From Spirochaetaceae bacterium (GTDB lineage Bacteria > Spirochaetota > Spirochaetia > Treponematales > Breznakiellaceae), in contig JAIRPM010000147.1 in NCBI GenBank assembly GCA_031257075.1, forward strand, positions 1 through 27,397: 27,397 nucleotides of DNA. The letters run 5' to 3'. Below are positions 1 to 7,747 of the stretch, in pieces. The position numbers and the translations under genes were made by a program. The notes below the pieces were generated by a model that did not search any database, was not told where the DNA came from, and saw only the letters and a list, made by a program, of their open reading frames with translations. Within the stretch, counting starts at the first letter, position 1, and each line of letters starts with the position of its first letter.

Positions 1-504
1 GGGTATATTGTTTGTTACAACGCTTCCCGCCCCTATTACCGTATTATCCCCTATCGTTACACCGGGATTTATTTGAACGCCGGAACCTATCCAAACATTC
101 CTGCCTATATGTACCGGCAAGTTATATACATAATGATTTTCCCGCAATAGAGGCAATACGGGATGCCCCGATGTGGAAATCACTACATTGGGCGCAATCA
201 TGCAATAATCCCCTATGTAAATATGTTCATCATCCACAAATGTTACATTTGAATTACAATAAATACCGCATCCAAAATGTACATGATGACAGCCCCAATT
301 AGCGTTTAAGGGTATTTCAATATGGCAGCCTTCGCCAATTTCCGCGAACATTTCCTTGAGGATTTTTTGCCGTTTGTCCTGTTCCGTTGGTCTTGTAAGA
401 TTATATTCATACAGTTTATCCTGATATTCTGCCTGGTTCCCCATAAGGGAAGGATCGTCATAATGGTAGACAAGCCCATTCTGTTTCCGTTCTTTATTGG
501 TCAT
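1..504 (-). CDS. maa: Maltose/galactoside-type O-acetyltransferase, 3' end cut by window edge
   Basis: This is the N-terminal 168 residues of a LacA/Maa/NodL-family sugar O-acetyltransferase, which moves an acetyl group from acetyl-CoA to a sugar hydroxyl in the cytoplasm. Visible features are the family's N-terminal helical part (opening MTNKERKQNG), then left-handed beta-helix hexapeptide repeats. The catalytic-type His is in STSGHPV, and the late repeats (NPGVTIGDNTVIGAGSVVTN) are typical. Usual family length is 185-205 residues, so only about 20-35 are missing past position 1. The start is clear: ATG at 504 with AGGAGG a few bases upstream. A sigma70-type promoter lies at 537-564. It is divergent from the gene at 683. 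Which sugar is acetylated cannot be read from the sequence. Confidence 0.9.
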   Translation of the reverse strand, partial: MTNKERKQNGLVYHYDDPSLMGNQAEYQDKLYEYNLTRPTEQDKRQKILKEMFAEIGEGCHIEIPLNANWGCHHVHFGCGIYCNSNVTFVDDEHIYIGDYCMIAPNVVISTSGHPVLPLLRENHYVYNLPVHIGRNVWIGSGVQINPGVTIGDNTVIGAGSVVTNNIP

Positions 505-536
505 AATTTTTCCTCCTATTATTTCCTAATATTTAT

Positions 537-564
537 ATTTTATTCCATACTATACCTTTGTCAA
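537..564 (-). promoter_or_regulatory. sigma70-type promoter of the acetyltransferase gene
   Basis: On the minus strand TTGACA (559-564) is separated by 16 bases from TAAAAT (537-542). The predicted transcript start is about 25 bases before the strong Shine-Dalgarno and ATG at 504. Confidence 0.6.
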
Positions 565-608
565 TATGTTTTAATTTCGCTGCTCCATTCTGTTTGTCAA
601 ATCCTTAA

Positions 609-621
609 GCGCAGACTGCGC
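609..621. promoter_or_regulatory. Perfect 13-base palindrome upstream of the 683 gene
   Basis: GCGCAG-A-CTGCGC is perfectly self-complementary and lies 11 bases upstream of the proposed -35 element of the gene at 683, in the divergent intergenic region. It could be an operator or a short hairpin. No known regulator can be assigned. Confidence 0.3.
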
Positions 622-632
622 AAACTAAAGGC

Positions 633-661
633 TTGCCTAAGAATCAGTTTAATATTATGCT
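633..661 (+). promoter_or_regulatory. Promoter of the beta-barrel-like protein gene
   Basis: TTGCCT (633-638) and TATGCT (656-661) are separated by 17 bases. The predicted transcript start is just before the AAGGAG Shine-Dalgarno at 672-677, giving a leader of about 15 bases. Confidence 0.45.
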
Positions 662-682
662 AAACGTAGTTAAGGAGTTGTT

Positions 683-1297
683 GTGAAAAAAGCACTGTTA
701 GCCGGAATTATGTTTCTGGCTGTTTCGTTTGCGTTGTTCGCGCAGGGGGCCTATTTTGATATAGGACTTGGTATAGGCTGGGCTTGGACGGAAATCGACG
801 GCGAGGACGTTGCCAAATGGCTCGAAGATAGCGGAGCAAATTTTGACGAAGTTGGTGTTGATTTAAGTTTGAAAATAGGGTACGGCCCCTTGGGGAGAGC
901 CCCTATTTATATTGTAGGCGAACTCGGAGGTGTAGGCCATAGGATAGAGGATAATACCGGTTTCATTCAATTCAATTCCTATATAATCGGCGGCGGCCTG
1001 CTTGTTTATCCTGTTTCGTTCATCCAACTTGCGGGAAGCATAGGGTTTTCATCGGCAAGCAACGATTCGGATATATATATCGCTTATAACAGCAAAAAAA
1101 ACGGCGGCTTTGCCTACAACGCTTCCGTTGCGTTTGACTTAGGTAAAGGCAACCATGGCTGTCTCATCGGGCTGCGGTATTTTAACGCGGCAAACGAACT
1201 CAAAATTCTGGACTATAAACAAAGCCAGATCGGCCTGAGCATATTTGTAAAATATGCCTACCGTCACAAACTAACCCCAAAGCCTACTGCCAAATAA
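683..1297 (+). CDS. Exported small beta-barrel-like protein, unknown function
   Basis: This is a 204-residue protein with a clear signal peptide (Lys-rich start, hydrophobic core, cleavage likely after FALFA-Q). The mature part has alternating hydrophobic and polar strands, many Gly and aromatic residues, and strand-like stretches such as YFDIGLGIGWAWTEI and the C-terminal IGLSIFVKYAYRH. That resembles small outer-membrane beta-barrels or OmpW/OprF-like porin domains, which spirochaetes often encode. I do not recognise a named family. The start is GTG at 683, supported by AAGGAG six bases upstream. It has its own promoter and is transcribed alone. Location in the outer membrane is inferred from the strand pattern only. 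Confidence 0.75.
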   Translation: MKKALLAGIMFLAVSFALFAQGAYFDIGLGIGWAWTEIDGEDVAKWLEDSGANFDEVGVDLSLKIGYGPLGRAPIYIVGELGGVGHRIEDNTGFIQFNSYIIGGGLLVYPVSFIQLAGSIGFSSASNDSDIYIAYNSKKNGGFAYNASVAFDLGKGNHGCLIGLRYFNAANELKILDYKQSQIGLSIFVKYAYRHKLTPKPTAK

Positions 1298-1313
1298 AAA
1301 GCCCCGGCGCAGC

Positions 1314-1336
1314 CCTCTGCCGGATTCCGGCAGAGG
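1314..1336 (+). terminator. Perfect hairpin after the 683 gene, terminator-like without U-run
   Basis: CCTCTGCCGGA and TCCGGCAGAGG are perfectly complementary around one central base, 17 bases past the stop codon. No run of T follows, so it may be a weak or factor-dependent terminator, or an mRNA 3'-end stabiliser. Confidence 0.4.
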
Positions 1337-1434
1337 CAATCATCAGCGTATTTGTTATGCCCTCCCGTTTTGCCACCCTTCGGGGGCTTGCCGCGCTTGC
1401 CTGCGGTATGGTAACATAAGGTCAGGGAGAGGGT

Positions 1435-2382
1435 ATGGCGGAAATGGAACGGCCGGCGGACACGGTGGAAACCTGCCTTCGGGAAGCCTACAAATACTTG
1501 AAGGATGGAAACCCATTCGAAGCGCGGCAAGTTTTGGAAAAGGCGTTGTCTATAAATTTTGAGCATCCAGAAGTTCTGTATGCGCTGAAATGTCTGAACT
1601 GGTGGTTAGGCATTTGCGGTATGGCGGATAAAAGCGAGGGCAGTTATGACAGGGGCATGGGTATCCTTGCGCAATGGAAGAACTATTATCTTTTTTTGGC
1701 CAAAATCGGCGCGACCTATGATATGTGCCAGTATGCCATCCGCCATTTTGTGTTTTCCACCGCTCTGCAAGCCTTGCTGGAAGTTGAGGGGGATGGCGAA
1801 TTGCGCCATGACCCGGAACTGTTGCTTAATTTGGGGCGCTGTTACAAAGGCATAGGAAACTATGAAACGGCTGCCGAGTACTTGCGGGCGGCAGCCGGGT
1901 ACAAGCGGGAAGATGCGGCGGCTTTGGCCGAATTTGCCGATGTAAACGCTCTGCTGGGCGACATTACCACAGCAAAAGGGCTTTTCCGTGAGGCTTTTTA
2001 TATCAATCCGCAGGCCGTTGATATAGAGGCTATGGAGTGCGAACTCATCCAAAAACTGGCGGCACACACCCGCGGCGCCGGGAAAACGGGTGCCGCGCTC
2101 AATGAATGGATGCCTGTTTACGGCGCGCTTACCGGCGTGTTTTCGGTGGCGCGCGCATTGAATCAGCTTGAGGTAAGCCGGCTGAAGCAATCAATAAAGG
2201 ACCTGGAAAACGATTTGAGTTCCAGCCCCAAAAACGAGCATGGGCTGCTCCCCCGTTTGTTAAACCGGTATCTGCGGCTTATGAAGCATTACGAGGTACA
2301 TAATTTCCCGGAGGGCATCCAGGAAATTATCTTAAAAATGCGTATATATGATGCCGAACTCTATGAACGGTACATCAAATAA
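1435..2382 (+). CDS. TPR-repeat protein encoded upstream of greA
   Basis: This is a 315-residue soluble protein without a signal peptide. It contains tetratricopeptide-like helical pairs: an early one (about residues 10-45, AYKYLKDGNPFEARQVLEKA) and a clear pair at about 125-190 (LLNLGRCYKGIGNYETAAEY, then FADVNALLGDITTAKGLFREA). The C-terminal third is helical and charged. TPR folds bind other proteins; the partner is unknown. The start is ATG 1435, directly after a purine-rich GGGAGAGGG. The stop is 14 bases before the greA ATG, so the two are almost certainly co-transcribed. A role linked to the transcription machinery is inferred only from that neighbourhood. Confidence 0.8.
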   Translation: MAEMERPADTVETCLREAYKYLKDGNPFEARQVLEKALSINFEHPEVLYALKCLNWWLGICGMADKSEGSYDRGMGILAQWKNYYLFLAKIGATYDMCQYAIRHFVFSTALQALLEVEGDGELRHDPELLLNLGRCYKGIGNYETAAEYLRAAAGYKREDAAALAEFADVNALLGDITTAKGLFREAFYINPQAVDIEAMECELIQKLAAHTRGAGKTGAALNEWMPVYGALTGVFSVARALNQLEVSRLKQSIKDLENDLSSSPKNEHGLLPRLLNRYLRLMKHYEVHNFPEGIQEIILKMRIYDAELYERYIK

Positions 2383-2396
2383 TTGAGGAGTTGATA

Positions 2397-5102
2397 ATGA
2401 CCGAAGCGTTACAAAAAAAAGTTCAAAGTATGCTGAACGAAGAGAAATTCACACGGCAGGTGCTCAGCGCTTACTCCATTGACAGATTTAAGGAACTGGA
2501 TATTACGTTGGATGAAGTAAAAGCGGAAAACGCGCTTGCTGAACTCAAAGAGATGTGTGATGACCACCTTGGCCATACCAAGAACAGCATTATTGCCGTA
2601 TATTTTTCCGGCATGACAACACTTGCTGAACAGCGTATTGATGATGTTACTATTACCAATCTCGTAACCATCTTTGTAGACAATCACAAATGGAACATTG
2701 TAAAGTATTTGTGCGACAAGGTGCTGGAATACGGCGAATCAAAATTCGCGCTGCGCACACTTGCCGACTGTTATAAAAATGACAACCATGAAGATGAATT
2801 ATACGCGGTATGGGAACGGCTTGTACGTGTTGATGCCGAAGAAGCGGATATTGCCAAACTTTTGGGTGAAAAAAGCGAAAAAGATGGCGATATGGAAAAG
2901 GCTGTTGATTATTACAAAAAAGCGCTGGCGCGGTACATTAACAAGCAGCTCTTTGCCAATGTCCGTGAACTATGGCTTAAACTCCTTGAATACCAGAGCA
3001 ATGATATTGATTATTTCCTGCACACTCAAACAAAAGTAGCGCGGGCTATAAGCAGCGACAAAGCGTCAACGCTTTTGGGTGATATCTATACGATGAGCCG
3101 TTCCAAAGGCGACATCGATATGTCCATAACCATCTTGAAAATGATGCTTGACTATAATGACAAGGATATCACGGCGCGTAAAAACATTACCGAATGTTTC
3201 AAAGAAAAGTACGCTCAACATTCACGGCTTGACGACTGGATAAAAGCATCAAATATCGAAGAAGGCTACCGCAACGTCCACGAAGCAATATCCGACTTTG
3301 AAAAACACATCGCGTTTGACAAAGGCAGTTATGTGTTTCACAGCCAGTGGGGCATTGGAAAAATTGCCAAAGCGGACGGTGATAATATTGTTATCAATTT
3401 TTCCAAAAAACGCGGTCACGAAATGTCGATTAAAATGGCGATAAATGCGCTCAAAACGCTTACCAAAGACCATATTTGGGTGCTTAAAGCAACCGGTCAA
3501 AAAGAAGAACTGCGGGAAAAGATAAAAAGCGACATTCCATGGGCGCTCAAAACGCTTATCAAAAGTTTTGACAACGCCTGCGATTTTAAGCGGATGAAAG
3601 CGGAATTGGTGCCTTTGATATTGACTTTAAGCGAATGGACGGCATGGAGTACAAAAGCAAAAAATGTCCTCAAAACAGACCCTTCGTTTGGCGTAAGAAT
3701 GGACAATATCGATGTGTATCTTGTACGCGAACATCCGGTCAGCGCGGACGCAAAGTTGTTTATTCAATTCAAGGCTGAAAAAAAATTCTTTAAGCGCGTG
3801 GAAATACTCAGGCATTTTGTACAAGAAAAAACTTTCGATGCCGGCTCGCAGTCGTTTGACGAAATGTTTGCGTATTTTACCACATTCTTAAAGAACCCTT
3901 CAGAAATAAATGTGCAGACTATCGGCGCGTATTTATTCATCAGGGAATTGATGTCGCGTATTTCAAATCTTAATTATACATTCACGCAGAATTTTGTCGA
4001 ATTGTTTGATGAACTGCCGGAAAATATCTTCCCTGTTTATGACGAAATGAAAGATTTTCGTTTAAAAGACGAATTTATTAAATCAATAAAACTTTTTGTG
4101 CCCGGATGGGAAAATTACTATATCAAATTGTTCCCGCAAATTTTGCTGCCTTCACTCCTTGAAGCGCTGGAACAGGAAGGTTTTGGCGCGCGGATTACCC
4201 AACTTATTCAGAACTGTTACTACAATTACAAAGATTACAGTGATGCCGTGGTATGGTTTTACGCGAATTATCGCAGTCATGATTTGTATAAACAGGCAAA
4301 CATACTCGAAGAAAAAGAATTAATCACGCTGATATATATTTTGGAAAATACATTTCATGCAATAGAAGATCACCGCAATACGGCGGAAAGCAAGCGGCTT
4401 AACAAACAGGTGTACAGTATTCTATTTGAAGAAGACAAACTGCTGGAACTGTGGCTGGCAAAGAGCGACCGCAATACCATATCCCGCATTTGGACGCTGC
4501 TCTATGATATTCATGATTTGGACCCGGAAGACAAACAAAATTTCCGCCACAAAATTATGGATAAGTACCCTGATTTCAAATTCAAAACCGGCGCAGTTGA
4601 AAAACCGGCACAGTCCCGCGGGCTTATTGTTACGCTTGCCAAGTTGGACGAAAAACAAAAACAACTCGACAAACTGCAGAATGAAGATGTCCCCGCCAAT
4701 TCCAAAGAAATCTCATTCGCGCTTAGTTTGGGCGACCTGCGTGAAAATGCCGAATACAAAGCCGCGAAAGAAAAACAGGAAATCCTTAATACAACTATTA
4801 CCAAACTGAAAAACGAGATAGAACGCGCCCAGCCTTTTGATGTACGCAACGTTACCACCGAGCGCGTGTCTTTTGGCACAAAGGTTTTTTTACGCAACGG
4901 CGCAACAGGCGGGGAAGAAGTTTATTCTATTTTCGGCCCATGGGAATCCGACCCGAACAATAAAATCATTTCGTATCTGTCACCGTTTGGCGCCGCGCTG
5001 ATGAACAAAAAAGCCGGCGAAAGTTTTGATTTCCTAATAGACAACCGCACTGTGCCTTTTACGGTAAACCGGATAGAAACGGCGGTTGATTCTGCCATCT
5101 GA
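2397..5102 (+). CDS. greA: Giant GreA-type transcription elongation factor (901 residues)
   Basis: The C-terminal ~165 residues are a complete GreA. The coiled-coil tip motif GDLRENAEYKAAKEKQE holds the Asp and Glu that enter the RNA polymerase secondary channel and stimulate transcript cleavage, and an FKBP-like C-domain follows (about 815-901). Normal GreA has about 158 residues. Here ~735 residues precede it: helical-repeat stretches at 1-290, a small beta domain at about 300-360 (FDKGSYVFHSQWGIGKIAKA) that looks like a CarD/Tudor-type barrel, then a long alpha-helical region. Such long GreA forms are known in treponemes. The start is taken as ATG 2397, six bases after GAGGAG; the TTG at 2391 abuts that Shine-Dalgarno and is unlikely. 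It is cotranscribed with the TPR gene, and nagZ follows 8 bases after the stop. Confidence 0.93.
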   Translation: MTEALQKKVQSMLNEEKFTRQVLSAYSIDRFKELDITLDEVKAENALAELKEMCDDHLGHTKNSIIAVYFSGMTTLAEQRIDDVTITNLVTIFVDNHKWNIVKYLCDKVLEYGESKFALRTLADCYKNDNHEDELYAVWERLVRVDAEEADIAKLLGEKSEKDGDMEKAVDYYKKALARYINKQLFANVRELWLKLLEYQSNDIDYFLHTQTKVARAISSDKASTLLGDIYTMSRSKGDIDMSITILKMMLDYNDKDITARKNITECFKEKYAQHSRLDDWIKASNIEEGYRNVHEAISDFEKHIAFDKGSYVFHSQWGIGKIAKADGDNIVINFSKKRGHEMSIKMAINALKTLTKDHIWVLKATGQKEELREKIKSDIPWALKTLIKSFDNACDFKRMKAELVPLILTLSEWTAWSTKAKNVLKTDPSFGVRMDNIDVYLVREHPVSADAKLFIQFKAEKKFFKRVEILRHFVQEKTFDAGSQSFDEMFAYFTTFLKNPSEINVQTIGAYLFIRELMSRISNLNYTFTQNFVELFDELPENIFPVYDEMKDFRLKDEFIKSIKLFVPGWENYYIKLFPQILLPSLLEALEQEGFGARITQLIQNCYYNYKDYSDAVVWFYANYRSHDLYKQANILEEKELITLIYILENTFHAIEDHRNTAESKRLNKQVYSILFEEDKLLELWLAKSDRNTISRIWTLLYDIHDLDPEDKQNFRHKIMDKYPDFKFKTGAVEKPAQSRGLIVTLAKLDEKQKQLDKLQNEDVPANSKEISFALSLGDLRENAEYKAAKEKQEILNTTITKLKNEIERAQPFDVRNVTTERVSFGTKVFLRNGATGGEEVYSIFGPWESDPNNKIISYLSPFGAALMNKKAGESFDFLIDNRTVPFTVNRIETAVDSAI

Positions 5103-5109
5103 AAACGGT

Positions 5110-6822
5110 ATGAAAAAAACCGGTGCCGGCGCGTTTTTTCCGGGAACGTTTTTTGCAGCCCTGTTGCTCCGCGCCGCGCTTGGCGGGCAGCCTGTTTTCG
5201 CGTTCAGTTTTAACGATGCCGCACCGGCGGAGGAACTGGCCGCGAACATTGTAAACGCAATGACGGACGAAGAGGCGCTTTCTCAGGTATTCATGTTCGG
5301 CTGGAAAGACTGGGAGCGAGGGCCTGAACCTGCCATTACTTTGTGGATAAAAGAACGCGCGCTCGGCGGAGTAAAGGTTTTCGGGCGGAATACCGGCAAC
5401 ACGGAACGGCTGGCAGCAACTATCGGTGAATTTCAGCGGTTGTCGGCGCGAGGGCGTTTCAATATCCCACTCCTGGTAGCAACCGACCAGGAAGGCGGCA
5501 TGGTGCGCCATGTCAAAGGCAGCACAAGCGAAACGCCAGGCGCGATGGCCGTGGGCGCTTCCGGTTATCCGCAGGATGCCTACCTTTCCGGCTATTACAT
5601 TGGTAAAGAGTTGGCAGCGCTCGGCATCAATATGAACTTCGCCCCCAGCGTAGACCTCTTTACCAACCACGATTCCACACTGATAGGCACCCGTTCTTTT
5701 GGCGACGACCCGGTACGCGCCGGGCTGCTTGCCATAGCCTTTGCTAAAGGACTGGAAGCCGCCGGCATTATCGCTACAGCTAAACACTTTCCCGGTCATG
5801 GCGGCACGGCATTCGATTCGCACATCACACTTCCCCGCATCAACGTTGATTTTAACACCCTCTGGGAACGTGAACTTGTCCCCTTCCGTATGATGGCGCG
5901 GGATAATGTTCCCGCGATTATGAGCGGGCATCTTGCCTTCCCTCAAACCGAAGCAAAAGAGACGCCGGCAAGCGTTTCCCCTTGGTTTTTGCAGGCGATA
6001 CTCCGCGAAAAAATCGGCTTTAAGGGTATCATTGTAACAGACGGTATGGAAATGAACGGCATTCTCGCAAGCGCGGGACCGCTCTCGCGGGCGGCAAAGG
6101 CAGCGCTTATGGCCGGCAACGATATTATTATGATGCTGGACACGCCGGCGCCGGATGAGCCTGTTTGGGTGAATCTGCTCCTTGATATGGGGACGGACGA
6201 AAAATTCCGCGAACGGGTGCGCGAAGCGGCGCATCAAGTGCTGCTCCTAAAACTACGCTATCTGAAAGGCGAACGGGCTGTGCCTCCCATCCCCAGCATT
6301 GAACGGGCGCGGCGCGGAGTCAGCGAACCGGAGGGAACAAAATTCTTTCAAGGTTTAGCGGCGCGGGCGGCAACGGTGGTATCCGACAACCGGAAAACGC
6401 TGCCTCTCGACCGTGTGAAAGCGGGGCGGGTGCTGCTTGTCGCGGGGAATGTGGGCGAGACCGATGACCGGCGGGTACAGCATTTTTTCAAGGCGGGAAG
6501 GCTCGCTTATCCCGAATCGCCCCGCGCATGGTGGAACGCAATGTCCACCGCCGCCGTTTTGGCTATGGGGCGCGAAGCCGACACCATTCTTTTTTATTGT
6601 GAAAAGAAAGAAGATATAGGCATGTTAAACGCGCTACGCCCACTTGGCAAGCGCGTTATCGTGCTATCGGTAGCAAACCCCGCTTACCTGGCGGAAGCGC
6701 CATGGGTGGACGCGGCGCTTGCTGTGTATTCCGGTTCCTACGAATCCATCGCCGCCGGTTTTTCCGCGCTCCTAGGGAAATTTACCCCTCAAGGCTTAGT
6801 ACCGTTCAAAACAGGCAGATAG
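5110..6822 (+). CDS. nagZ: Exported glycoside hydrolase family 3, beta-N-acetylhexosaminidase type
   Basis: This 570-residue GH3 enzyme probably removes beta-linked N-acetylglucosamine from peptidoglycan fragments or chitooligosaccharides. The barrel domain (about 40-340) carries ATDQEGGMVRH, NFAPSVDL, the NagZ signature KHFPGHGG (225-232) with the flexible-loop Asp236/His238 acid-base dyad, and IVTDGMEM with nucleophile Asp311. A C-terminal alpha/beta sandwich follows (about 350-570), as in two-domain Gram-positive NagZ and unlike short enterobacterial NagZ. The N-terminus (MKKTGAGAFF... with hydrophobic FFAALLLRAALGG) looks like a signal peptide, so it acts outside the cytoplasm. ATG 5110 is preferred; a TTG at 5086 inside greA would only add eight residues. 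No Shine-Dalgarno is visible; translation is probably coupled to greA. Confidence 0.9.
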   Translation: MKKTGAGAFFPGTFFAALLLRAALGGQPVFAFSFNDAAPAEELAANIVNAMTDEEALSQVFMFGWKDWERGPEPAITLWIKERALGGVKVFGRNTGNTERLAATIGEFQRLSARGRFNIPLLVATDQEGGMVRHVKGSTSETPGAMAVGASGYPQDAYLSGYYIGKELAALGINMNFAPSVDLFTNHDSTLIGTRSFGDDPVRAGLLAIAFAKGLEAAGIIATAKHFPGHGGTAFDSHITLPRINVDFNTLWERELVPFRMMARDNVPAIMSGHLAFPQTEAKETPASVSPWFLQAILREKIGFKGIIVTDGMEMNGILASAGPLSRAAKAALMAGNDIIMMLDTPAPDEPVWVNLLLDMGTDEKFRERVREAAHQVLLLKLRYLKGERAVPPIPSIERARRGVSEPEGTKFFQGLAARAATVVSDNRKTLPLDRVKAGRVLLVAGNVGETDDRRVQHFFKAGRLAYPESPRAWWNAMSTAAVLAMGREADTILFYCEKKEDIGMLNALRPLGKRVIVLSVANPAYLAEAPWVDAALAVYSGSYESIAAGFSALLGKFTPQGLVPFKTGR

Positions 6823-6861
6823 CCTCACCACCGCGGGGGCATTACATCCGCAGCCTATACC

Positions 6862-6889
6862 GGCATTTCAAATGCCCGAGTATATTTTA
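6862..6889 (+). terminator. Terminator between convergent nagZ and gntR
   Basis: GGCATTT-C-AAATGCC (6862-6876) is a perfect inverted repeat, followed on the plus strand by a T-rich TATATTTTA at 6881-6889. Flanking TATAC and GTATA can extend the stem. It lies 39 bases after the nagZ stop and overlaps the end of the convergent gntR gene. Confidence 0.5.
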
Positions 6890-7600
6890 TGTTTCGGCGT
6901 TAAAACGGCGGACATTTTTCCGGTTAAATTCAAGATGAGCGCGCATTGCGCGGCGGGCAGAATCACTGTCCCGCGCTTCAATGGCATCTATGATATCTGT
7001 GTGAATGCGCAAAGCCTTTTCCGTCTGAAATTTATCCATAGTATGATTGTAAAGTTCTATTCCCCACCGGATGATAGGGATGAAATTTGGCATTACCATA
7101 TTCTGAGAACTTTTAGCAATCATCGTATGGAGTTTTGAATCCTCGGCCGAGTAGTCATTGTTTTCATACGCAAGCCTGTCAACTCTTTCCGCGAGCACGC
7201 GCATCCGCGCAATATCCACAACGCTCGCATGTACGGCGGCAAGGGCCGCCGCTTCCGGCTCCAAAAGAATACGGATATCTACAAGGTCAGAAACCAATTT
7301 GCGCTTATCCTCGTGATAGCGAAAGCCGAAAGGGTCGTCAATAACTCCCGGATTTTCACAAACAAAAGTCCCCTTGCCTCTCTTGATTTCAAGAATATTA
7401 CGCGAAACAAGAAGTTTCACCGCTTCACGTATTGTTCCCCGCCCCACTCCAAAAATACGCCCCAGCTCAAATTCATTGGGAATTTTCTTGCCCGCAATAA
7501 GAGCGCGTTCATTGAGAAGCCGGCAGATAAGGTCGGCTATCTGTCTGGTAAGAAGTTCATTGGATATTTTTGACTGATTTTCCAGTAAATCGTCCTGCAA
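6887..7600 (-). CDS. GntR-family transcriptional regulator, FadR/FCD subfamily
   Basis: This is a 237-residue DNA-binding regulator. The N-terminal winged helix (about 10-80) contains IPNEFELGRIFGVGRGTIREAVKLL and the wing RGKGTFV. The C-terminal helical FCD domain (about 95-230) has the Asp/His pattern of metal- and ligand-binding FCD proteins (DIRILLEPEAA, DSKLHTMIAKSS, RIHTDIIDAI). FCD regulators usually sense small organic acids or sugars. The start is chosen as TTG 7600 because GGAGG lies four bases upstream; an in-frame TTG at 7630 adds ten residues but has no good ribosome site. It is divergent from the M24 peptidase, so it may control itself and that gene. GTATAC-core sites, common for this subfamily, occur before the sugar operon about 7 kb away. 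Confidence 0.88.
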   Translation of the reverse strand: MQDDLLENQSKISNELLTRQIADLICRLLNERALIAGKKIPNEFELGRIFGVGRGTIREAVKLLVSRNILEIKRGKGTFVCENPGVIDDPFGFRYHEDKRKLVSDLVDIRILLEPEAAALAAVHASVVDIARMRVLAERVDRLAYENNDYSAEDSKLHTMIAKSSQNMVMPNFIPIIRWGIELYNHTMDKFQTEKALRIHTDIIDAIEARDSDSARRAMRAHLEFNRKNVRRFNAET

Positions 7601-7662
7601 AAAGCCTCCGGCAGATAAAGAAAGACGCAAAAACGCGCTGTCGCCAATATCCCTTCATTTAT

Positions 7663-7691
7663 TTTATAAAAGAAAACAAAACGGCTGTCAA
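7663..7691 (-). promoter_or_regulatory. Near-consensus promoter of the gntR gene
   Basis: On the minus strand TTGACA (7686-7691) and TATAAA (7663-7668) are separated by exactly 17 bases. The transcript would start near 7657, about 57 bases before the TTG start at 7600. Confidence 0.65.
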
Positions 7692-7735
7692 GAGAAGCAT
7701 TAAAGCCGGCTGTAGCCTGCCTCTCTTTTCCTGTA

Positions 7736-7741
7736 TATACT
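7736..7741 (+). promoter_or_regulatory. -10 box six bases before the M24 peptidase ATG
   Basis: TATACT lies six bases before ATG 7748 and sits in a small palindrome GTATATAC. A weak -35 (TAGCCT, 7713-7718) is 17 bases upstream. The transcript would start at or next to the start codon, and no Shine-Dalgarno is visible: a candidate leaderless mRNA. Confidence 0.4.
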
Positions 7742-7747
7742 CAAGAT

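Noticed and set aside
322..663. 113-residue plus-strand open frame
   Set aside because: It is antisense to the N-terminus of the acetyltransferase and crosses its promoter; the hydrophobic residues come from AT-rich intergenic bases.
5059..6237. 392-residue minus-strand open frame across nagZ
   Set aside because: It mirrors the nagZ frame; composition is rich in Arg and His as expected of an antisense shadow, and the GH3 motifs are on the other strand.
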